DNA from: Pyxidicoccus trucidator | GTDB taxonomy: Bacteria > Myxococcota > Myxococcia > Myxococcales > Myxococcaceae | NCBI RefSeq assembly: GCF_010894435.1 | Contig: NZ_JAAIXZ010000028.1 | Span: 1-64,000 of the forward strand | Reading direction: 5' to 3' | Length of the DNA stretch: 64,000 bases | In this document: positions 58,060 to 64,000 of the stretch, one piece after another | Numbering within the stretch: position 1 is the stretch's first letter | Layout of the letters: each line of letters opens with the position of its first letter | The notes under the pieces: generated by a model | What the model was told of the DNA's origin: nothing | Database searches by the model: none | Seen by the model: only the letters and a program-made list of their open reading frames with translations | Made by a program: the position numbers and the translations under genes

Positions 58060-61028
58060 GCCCCCATTGCAACAGGCTGTATCTCTTCCTGGACGGCGAG
58101 CTGGGCCCGGTGGACGAGGAGAACTTCCGCCACCACCTCGCGCGCTGCGAGCCGTGCGCCACCGGGCTGCATGAGGCGCTGCAGCTCGAGCTGCTCGGCC
58201 TGTATGCGCTGGGCGATGGGCAGGTGGCCGCGAAGGCCGCGGACGTGGGCGCGCCGGTGGACCTCGCGCAAGCGCGGGAGCGCCGCTGGCGACTGCCGCG
58301 AGGGCGCTGGCCCGTGGTCGCGGCGCTGGCCCTGGCGGCGGGGCTGGCCGCGCTCGTCGTCTTCATCCCCGCGTCGCGCGAGGCGCCTCGCGCGGTCTGG
58401 CTCGCCCAGGCGTCCACGCGGCAGCTGGAGGCGCGGGTGGCGTACGGCCGAGCGGACATGCACCGCCCCTACACGCCCATGCGCGGCGGCACCGTGACGC
58501 CCTCCTCCGCGTCGCCGCTGCCACTGCGGGAGCTGGCGGACCTGGAGGACCAGGGAGACCTGCACGGCATCGCCGCCGCGTACCTCGTCCGCGGGGACCT
58601 GCGGCAGGCCTCGGAGTTCCTGGGGCGCGCGCCGCCGTCGCCGGACCGGGACTGCGACCTGGCGGTGGTTGCGCTGGAGGAGGGCCGCCATGAGGAGGCG
58701 CTCGCGCTGCTGGAGGGCGTCCTGCGCCAGGTGCCCGAGCATCCGCAGGCGCTGTGGAATCGGGCGCTGGTGCTGAGGGACATGGGGCTGACGCTGCTGG
58801 CGGCGGAGGCGTTCGAGGCGGTGGCGAAGCAGGGGGAGCCGGGCTGGAGCGAGGAGGCAGGCATTCGCGCCCGGGCGCTCCGGCAGGGCACGCAGGCGCG
58901 CGGGCGGGCCTGGAAGGCGGCCCTCGCGGCGGTGCGCGACTTGATGGTGGACGCGAAGGCGCGGCTCCCGCTGGAGGAGGCGCGGCGGTATCCGGGCATC
59001 GTCCGGCTGGCCTTCTACGACGCGGTGCGGGCGGCGGGCTCGCGCGACGCGGCGCTGCGCCTGCTGCCGCTGGCCGAGGTGCTGGACGGTGTGCAGGGCG
59101 GCGACGTGCTGCGCGGCTACGTGCGGCGGGTGGCGGAGCGGGACTTCAGCCGCCGGGCGCCGCTGGCTCGGGACTATGCGCGGCTGGTTCGCGGCGAGCT
59201 GGCCTCGCCCGCGGACTTCGTGGAGACGCTGAGGCGCTCGGGGGAGGACGACCTGTACCTGGGGGCGCGCGTGCTCGTGCCGTCGGCGGACGCCTCCCGC
59301 CAGCGGGAGGCCTTCACCGGGCTGGCCCGCGAGGAGCAGGACCCGTGGCTGGCGCTGGTGGCCGAGCGCGAGCTGGCCAACCTCGAGGAGCACGAGGGCC
59401 AGTGGTGGAAGGCGGAGGCGCGGCTGCGGGCCGCGCTGGCGGCGTGCCAGGGCCCGGGGCTGGCCTTCCGCTGCGCCACGCTGAGGAAGCGGCTGGCGGA
59501 CCTGTACCTTGCCCTCAACCGTCCGGCGGACGCCTTCGAGCAGGCGTGGAGCGGCTGGCAGGCGTCGCGCGAGCTGGGTGAGTGGGAGCTGGAGCAGCAG
59601 TTCCTCCAGGAGCTGGCGCACATCGCCCGCTACCGGCTGGATGTCTCCGGCGCGCGCGCCTACCTGCGCGAGTCGCTGGCGCGTACTCCAGAGGTCTGCG
59701 AGCAGCGGACGTACGTCCACCGCAACCTCGCGTACCTGTCCCTGCTGGACTTCGACCCGAAGGGCGCCCGGCACGAGCTGGAGCTGGCGCTGGGGTGTGG
59801 CCGTCCGCTGGGGCTGCCCGGGGCGCTGGTGCTGTCCTACCTGGCGCGCTTCGGCTCGGACGCGCAGGACGCGGACCTGCTGCGCCGCACCCTGTCCGAG
59901 CTGCGCCGGGGCCAGCCGACGCCGGGCGAGCTGGCGCAGCTGGCCTTCGCAGAGGGCCAGTTCTCCCTGGGGCAGGACCCCACCGCCGGTCGCGAGCTGC
60001 TGCATGGCGCGATTCGACAGGCGGAGGCGCTGCCCGATGACGTGGACGCCCGGAAGACGCGGATGGGCGCGTACAACGTGCTGGTGAGTGACGCGGGCCG
60101 TGGCGGCGATGCGGGCCAGGTGCTGGCGCTGACGGGCGCCGCGCTCCGCGTGGAGGTGCCCGGCCGGTGCGTGCTGGCGGTGGCGGTGGACTACGAGCGC
60201 TCGGTGGTGGCCGCGCGCGGACGGGGCGGCGAGCTGCTGGGGCACTTCGACGCGGGCCGCACCGCGCCGCTGGACCGGGACGCGTCCGGGCTGGTGCCCG
60301 CGCGGGTGCTGGCGGCGCTGCGCGGCTGTGAGCACGTGGACGTGCTGGCCCTGCCGCCCGTGCACGGCCTCACCGGCCTGCTGCCCGCGGACCTGGCCTG
60401 GAGCTATCGCGTGGGCCGCTCGGGGGGCGCACCGTCAGCGGTCCGCCGCACCGGGGGGACGCACCTGGTCGTCACCGGCGTGGAGGGGCCCGCCTCGCTG
60501 GGGCTGCCCCGCCTGGGCCCGCTGGAGCCCCCGACGGTGCCAGACCCGCAGCGGGTGGAGCTGAGCGGGCCCCGGGCCACGCCCTCGCGCGTGCTGGAGG
60601 CCATGGCGGCCGCCAGCGAGGTGGAGCTCCACGCGCACGGCGCCTTCAGCCCGGAGCTGTCGGACGCCTCGCTGGTGGTGCTGTCGCCGGAGGCTGACGG
60701 CCGCTACGCGCTCTCCGCCGCCCATGTACGGACCGTCCGGCTGGAGGGCGCGCCGCTGGTGCTGCTGGCCACGTGCGGCGCCGCGCGGGCCACGCCCTTC
60801 CTGCACGAGTCCTTCAGCCTGCCGGTGGCCTTCATCGAGGCCGGCGCGTCCACCGTGCTCGCCTCCACCGTGGACATCCCGGACTCGGCCGGACGCTTCT
60901 TCGAGGCGGTGCGCGAGCGCATCCGCGCGGGCGTGGTGCCGTCCATCGCGCTGCGGGACGCGCGGCGCCAGTGGCTGGCCGCGGACCCCGGCGCGGCCTG
61001 GGTCCAGGCCGTGCTGCTCTTCGAGTAA
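58056..61028 (+). CDS. Zinc-finger anti-sigma / transmembrane / CHAT protease fusion, module 2
   Basis: 990 residues, same plan as the protein at 54020: zinc finger (Cys5, His27, Cys31, Cys34: FRHHLARCEPC), membrane helix ~86-104, helical repeat region ~150-700 and C-terminal CHAT domain. Catalytic residues: His in VELHAHG (859-862) and Cys907 in LVLLATCGAAR. Stretches such as LLAAEAFEAVAKQGEPGW are identical in both proteins. The zinc finger probably holds the sigma factor at the membrane, and cleavage by the CHAT domain could release it. The activating signal may be read by the repeat region. Function inferred. Confidence 0.86.
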   Translation: MSPHCNRLYLFLDGELGPVDEENFRHHLARCEPCATGLHEALQLELLGLYALGDGQVAAKAADVGAPVDLAQARERRWRLPRGRWPVVAALALAAGLAALVVFIPASREAPRAVWLAQASTRQLEARVAYGRADMHRPYTPMRGGTVTPSSASPLPLRELADLEDQGDLHGIAAAYLVRGDLRQASEFLGRAPPSPDRDCDLAVVALEEGRHEEALALLEGVLRQVPEHPQALWNRALVLRDMGLTLLAAEAFEAVAKQGEPGWSEEAGIRARALRQGTQARGRAWKAALAAVRDLMVDAKARLPLEEARRYPGIVRLAFYDAVRAAGSRDAALRLLPLAEVLDGVQGGDVLRGYVRRVAERDFSRRAPLARDYARLVRGELASPADFVETLRRSGEDDLYLGARVLVPSADASRQREAFTGLAREEQDPWLALVAERELANLEEHEGQWWKAEARLRAALAACQGPGLAFRCATLRKRLADLYLALNRPADAFEQAWSGWQASRELGEWELEQQFLQELAHIARYRLDVSGARAYLRESLARTPEVCEQRTYVHRNLAYLSLLDFDPKGARHELELALGCGRPLGLPGALVLSYLARFGSDAQDADLLRRTLSELRRGQPTPGELAQLAFAEGQFSLGQDPTAGRELLHGAIRQAEALPDDVDARKTRMGAYNVLVSDAGRGGDAGQVLALTGAALRVEVPGRCVLAVAVDYERSVVAARGRGGELLGHFDAGRTAPLDRDASGLVPARVLAALRGCEHVDVLALPPVHGLTGLLPADLAWSYRVGRSGGAPSAVRRTGGTHLVVTGVEGPASLGLPRLGPLEPPTVPDPQRVELSGPRATPSRVLEAMAAASEVELHAHGAFSPELSDASLVVLSPEADGRYALSAAHVRTVRLEGAPLVLLATCGAARATPFLHESFSLPVAFIEAGASTVLASTVDIPDSAGRFFEAVRERIRAGVVPSIALRDARRQWLAADPGAAWVQAVLLFE

Positions 61029-61123
61029 CAAGAAATCCAACCGCCCACGTCTTACCGGTGCGGTTGCACGGTGCCGGCGCGTGGCCGGACCGTGGATGGC
61101 CCATGCAAGAGGAGGGGGACGCC

Positions 61124-61306
61124 ATGGCGAAAGACGTTTCGAGGCTGGATGGACAAGAGGGACCGGTGGAGGGCATCAACCCCAAGGACCCGCCCCCGGA
61201 AATCACCAAGGGGCTCGCGGCCGACCGGCCCTACTCCGCCAGGATGTCCGTGCCGACCTCCCTCGTCGCCGTGGAGGCGCCGGAGGGAGACGAGGACGGC
61301 CGGTAG
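61124..61306 (+). CDS. Small peptide of the CHAT module 2
   Basis: 60 residues; the ATG follows a very strong site (GAGGAGGGGG). The sequence starts MAKDVSRLDGQEGPVEGI, then NPKDPPPEITKGLAADRPY and an Ala/Val-rich end. It shares a DPPP core and small size with the peptide at 57147 and lies in the same place, 95 bases after the CHAT gene. No signal peptide. An intrinsic terminator follows 47 bases after the stop, so it is the last gene of the module. Confidence 0.72.
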   Translation: MAKDVSRLDGQEGPVEGINPKDPPPEITKGLAADRPYSARMSVPTSLVAVEAPEGDEDGR

Positions 61307-61353
61307 CCAGCGCTTCCAGGGGTGTCTGGACTCTGATCCAGCGCTTCCTGCCC

Positions 61354-61395
61354 TTCGGGGCATCTCCCTCCAGGGAGGTGCCCCGAAACTTTTTT
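61354..61395 (+). terminator. Strong intrinsic terminator closing CHAT module 2
   Basis: TTCGGGGCA/TGCCCCGAA (61354-61362, 61379-61387), enclosing CTCCCT/AGGGAG, followed by ACTTTTTT. The best-formed terminator in this part of the window. Confidence 0.9.
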
Positions 61396-61491
61396 GAGCA
61401 GACCGCACAAGAAAAAGGGCTGTGTACGTATTTGAAGAGGAAGGGCGGCGCGGTGGCGACACCGCGCAGCCAGCATCGCAAGGGGGGAGTG

Positions 61492-61734
61492 ATGTTTCGT
61501 TGTGACGCGCGCAGTCATGGAGAGTCCAGCGGAATGTGGGCGCCCGAGGACGGGCGTGGGGCCTTGGGGGGCCCCTGGGCGGCGAGGGCGCTGGTGGCGG
61601 AGGGGAATGCGGCGCGCGTGCTTCAGGAGAAGTCGGGGTTCGAGCTGTTGTCCGGGGGGGACGACGAGGACCTGGGGGGGCTGGAAGTCGAGTTGTTCTA
61701 CGAGGACGACCTGGAGTTGATCGCCAGCTACTGA
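61492..61734 (+). CDS. Small acidic protein, unknown
   Basis: 80 residues; the ATG follows AGGGGGGAGTG. The C-terminal half is strongly acidic (SGGDDEDLGGLEVELFYEDD) and the N-terminus is Gly/Arg/Ser-rich (FRCDARSHGESSG). No signal or membrane segment. It is separated from the CHAT module by the terminator at 61354, so it has its own promoter. It could belong to the same system or be independent. Not recognised. The following 61735-62013 (279 bases) shows nothing clear beyond the next gene's ribosome binding site. Confidence 0.6.
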   Translation: MFRCDARSHGESSGMWAPEDGRGALGGPWAARALVAEGNAARVLQEKSGFELLSGGDDEDLGGLEVELFYEDDLELIASY

Positions 61735-62013
61735 TGTATGGCGCGAGGGGCTGGACGCTCCGCTCTGGCAGACGGCGTCGGGGGACGACCGTCAATCCAA
61801 TGGGTGGGCTCGTCGCGGCCTGGGGGGACGAGCGCAAGACTCGGTAGGAGAAGAACGGGTCCACCTGAGGGAGAGCCGGAGTGCGGCGTTCAAGGGGATG
61901 GGCGGCGGATGCGCCCCAGGTCCTCCGCCTCCGGAGACTCCAAGCTCCGGGGGCGGGGGGCCCCTGGTTTCCTGGAGTAGGGTGCGGGCTCCTTCTTGAT
62001 GGGGAGTCCTCGA

Positions 62014-63387
62014 ATGCGAAGTGGAAGCTGGGCAATCCTCTCCTGTGTGCTGCTGGCCGCCTGTGCCACGCCGGCCCGGAGGGGGACGGTCGCCGATGCG
62101 CCGCGCCTGCTGCCCTGGTCCGAGCAGATTGCCGTGCGCGAGGCCTGGCTGGAGAAGCGCCACGGAATGCTCCTGGACATGATGCACCGTCACGGCGTGG
62201 GCATGTGGATCATCGTCAACGAGGAGTTCCATGATGATCCGCTCACGCAGTTCGTGGCGCCGCCGCGCCCGTACGCCGGCAACCGGGACGTGTTCGTCTT
62301 CGTGGACGCGGGTACGGAGGGGCTGAAGCGGGTGGCGCTGACGGGCTACTCGGAGGCGGCGCTCAAGCGCTTCTTCGAGCTGCCCGCCGAGGGCCGCACG
62401 GCGCGCGAGGTGCTGGCGGAGCTGGACGCGCGCCACCAGCCGAAGACCATCGCCCTGGGCATTGGCGGCAAGCGCGGCGTGACGCGCAGCCTGACGCGTG
62501 ACGGGTATGCCTTCCTGGTGGAGGCGCTGGGCGCGGGGGCGGAGTCGCGCTTCGTGAGCGCGGCGCCGCTCATCGAGGAGTACCTGGACACGCGGCTGCC
62601 CGAGGAGCACGAGCACTACCGCACGCTGGTGGCGCTGACGGAGGCGGTGGTGAAGGAGGCCTTCTCGCCCGAGGTGGTGGAGCCGGGGAAGACGACGGTG
62701 GGCGACGTGCGCCGCTGGCTCTACGACAGGCTGTGGGAGCTGGGGGTGGACACCTGGTTCCAGCCGGACCTGCGCGTGCAGCGCAAGGGCCTGACGAAGA
62801 CCACCTCGCGCGGCTTCCTGGCACCCGCCACGGAGGACGTGGTCATCCAGCGTGGAGACCTGCTCCACGTGGACTTCGGCATCACCTACATGGGGCTGAA
62901 CTCGGACTGGCAGAAGATGGCGTACGTGCCGCTCGAGGGCGAGACGGACGTGCCCGAGGGGCTGAAGCGGGCGCTGGCCAACACGCATGCGCTGCAGGAC
63001 GCGCTGATGCTGCGGGCGTCGCGCCCGGGCCGCTCGTCGGCGGACGTGTATGAGCAGACGATGGCGGAGATGAAGGAGAAGGGAATCGAGGCGATGGTGT
63101 ACAGCCACCCGCTGGGCAACCAGGGCCACGCGCTGGGCGCGAGCATCGACTTCCGCTCCGCCAACCGCAAGGAGGAGCCCAAGCTGCTGCGCGAGGGTTC
63201 CTACATCGCGATTGAGCTGAACACGGCCACCGAGGTGCCCGAGTGGGACGGGCAGAAGGTGTTCGTGATGATGGAGGACCCGGCGTACCTCACCGCCGAG
63301 GGCTGGAAGTTCTTCGTGCCCCGGCAGGAGGCCTTCTACTTCCTCGGGCGCAAGGGCGTCACAACCCGAGGAGCGCCCCTACACTGA
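62014..63387 (+). CDS. M24 (Xaa-Pro peptidase-like) lipoprotein
   Basis: 457 residues; the ATG at 62014 follows GGGGAG by eight bases and starts a lipoprotein signal (VLLAACATP). Creatinase N-terminal domain (~25-190) followed by the pita-bread catalytic domain (~200-450). Metal ligands can be placed: Asp in LLHVDFGITYMG and LNSDWQ, His in NQGHALGA, Glu in YIAIELNTAT and a late Glu in MMEDPAYL. Secreted M24 proteins hydrolyse Xaa-Pro bonds of peptides outside the cytoplasm. Exact cleavage preference is unknown. Its end overlaps the convergent barrel gene by 29 bases. Confidence 0.88.
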   Translation: MRSGSWAILSCVLLAACATPARRGTVADAPRLLPWSEQIAVREAWLEKRHGMLLDMMHRHGVGMWIIVNEEFHDDPLTQFVAPPRPYAGNRDVFVFVDAGTEGLKRVALTGYSEAALKRFFELPAEGRTAREVLAELDARHQPKTIALGIGGKRGVTRSLTRDGYAFLVEALGAGAESRFVSAAPLIEEYLDTRLPEEHEHYRTLVALTEAVVKEAFSPEVVEPGKTTVGDVRRWLYDRLWELGVDTWFQPDLRVQRKGLTKTTSRGFLAPATEDVVIQRGDLLHVDFGITYMGLNSDWQKMAYVPLEGETDVPEGLKRALANTHALQDALMLRASRPGRSSADVYEQTMAEMKEKGIEAMVYSHPLGNQGHALGASIDFRSANRKEEPKLLREGSYIAIELNTATEVPEWDGQKVFVMMEDPAYLTAEGWKFFVPRQEAFYFLGRKGVTTRGAPLH

Positions 63388-64000
63388 AGGCCCACATGCG
63401 GTGGGCGTCGGGGCGTGGGCCGTCCTCGGGCCGGCCCAGGTCGATGCGGACGCCCGCGCGAAGGGAGGCGCCGCCGAGGCGGGCGCGGACGAAGGGCTCC
63501 AGCGAGAGCTGCGAGTCGTTGCCGTCCCAGGTCGCCGCGGTGAGGCGGGGAGAGACGACCTGCGCGCGCACGCCGGGCTCCAGCAGGCCGAGCCCGAGCG
63601 AGGCCTCCGCGCTGCCCTGCGCGACGAAGTGGGTGTCCTCCGAAGCGCGGGAGAGGGGCACCAGCATGCCCACCGCCACGTCGGCGCGGAGCTGGAAGCC
63701 GGGCAGGTCCACGCCCGCGGCCAGGGGCAGCACCACGGAGGTGGTGTCGAGCGCCCACAGCCACGGGTCCGCCAGCCCGCGCACGGCGGTGGCGGCGGCG
63801 TAGTTGGCGCCCTCGGCGAGCGCGGGCCCTCCCGGCTGGAGCGTGTCGTCGCGCAGGGCAATGGGAATGGCCACGGCGGCGCCCGCGCGGAGGAAGAGGC
63901 TGTCATTCACGGCCGTGCTGACATGGTGCAGGCCGACGAGGAGGTTGGAGGAGCCGACATGGCTCCACTCCCGACTGCCTCCGGAAGCGACGGAGGTGTA
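63359..64000 (-). CDS. Outer membrane beta-barrel-like protein (partial, C-terminal part)
   Basis: About 213 residues are visible; the frame enters from the right edge without an in-window start (an internal GTG at 63910 is not the true start). Alternating hydrophobic residues and Gly-rich turns suggest a membrane barrel: SSNLLVGLHHVSTAVNDSLF, RAGAAVAIPIALRDDTLQPG, LPGFQLRADVAVGMLVPLS, PFVRARLGGASLRAGVRIDL and an end MWAFSVGALLGL. It overlaps the end of the M24 gene by 29 bases on the opposite strand. Family not recognised. Confidence 0.7.
   Translation of the reverse strand, partial: YTSVASGGSREWSHVGSSNLLVGLHHVSTAVNDSLFLRAGAAVAIPIALRDDTLQPGGPALAEGANYAAATAVRGLADPWLWALDTTSVVLPLAAGVDLPGFQLRADVAVGMLVPLSRASEDTHFVAQGSAEASLGLGLLEPGVRAQVVSPRLTAATWDGNDSQLSLEPFVRARLGGASLRAGVRIDLGRPEDGPRPDAHRMWAFSVGALLGL

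Noticed and set aside
53355-61028. CHAT proteins as part of a type III-E CRISPR system
   Set aside because: No gRAMP/Cas7-11-type gene, no CRISPR array and no reverse transcriptase in the window; only the sigma-protease logic is similar.
54020-61028. CHAT proteins as secreted caspase-like toxins
   Set aside because: No signal peptide; the N-terminus is a zinc-finger anti-sigma domain translationally coupled to a sigma factor, which points to signalling.

Overview
The window is very GC-rich, densely coded and full of lipoproteins and secreted proteins. The gene content fits a myxobacterium (Myxococcota, Myxococcus/Pyxidicoccus/Corallococcus type): a biosynthetic mevalonate operon with a type 2 IPP isomerase, a SitA-like lipoprotein toxin, ECF sigma factors paired with multidomain membrane proteins, and an isc operon with unusual proteins. 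The assignment rests on gene content only.

Layout. 1-4389: a TolC-type efflux gene (cut by the left edge) divergent from a MarR regulator, a coiled-coil membrane protein, a stand-alone E2-like acyltransferase domain and an HtpX protease. 4550-11547: an iron-acquisition region with two Fur-like boxes between divergent units; one unit is imelysin plus a GGCX-like HTTM membrane protein, the other a delta-60-repeat lipoprotein plus a FecA-type TonB receptor. 11597-17598: a DsrE-like protein, then fni-mvaA-mevalonate kinase-mvaD-phosphomevalonate kinase, giving every step from HMG-CoA to IPP/DMAPP. 17671-24384: four same-strand genes for exported proteins, one of which looks like a bacterial relative of vitellogenin/MTP-type large lipid transfer proteins. 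24669-28404: an exported alpha/beta hydrolase with an attenuator-like leader, a gene remnant, and a SitA5-like toxin with a pentapeptide-type putative immunity gene. 28432-32583: an Omp85-type barrel, a phosphodiesterase/phosphatase coupled to an LPG-synthase/flippase-type membrane protein, and tRNA-Leu(CAG).

32665-37869: iscS-iscU-iscA-hscB-hscA-fdx (minus strand), without iscR, with an intrinsic terminator after iscA. 38255-53290: mixed accessory and housekeeping genes: a long coiled-coil SPFH protein, DsbD, TapT-like DTW protein, EamA exporter, DUF378 and YihY membrane proteins, an S41 protease, a WYL regulator divergent from a hydrolase, an SDR-MFS pair with a MarR regulator sharing a near-identical operator, and a histidine kinase.

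53355-61734: the most unusual part. Two tandem paralogous modules each hold an ECF sigma factor translationally coupled to a protein of about 1000 residues (zinc-finger anti-sigma head, one membrane helix, helical repeat body, C-terminal CHAT protease domain), each followed by a small proline-rich peptide gene. The arrangement suggests a protease-gated sigma factor, conceptually like TPR-CHAT/RpoE in type III-E CRISPR but here on a membrane. 62014-64000: an M24 peptidase-like lipoprotein and a beta-barrel-like protein running off the right edge.
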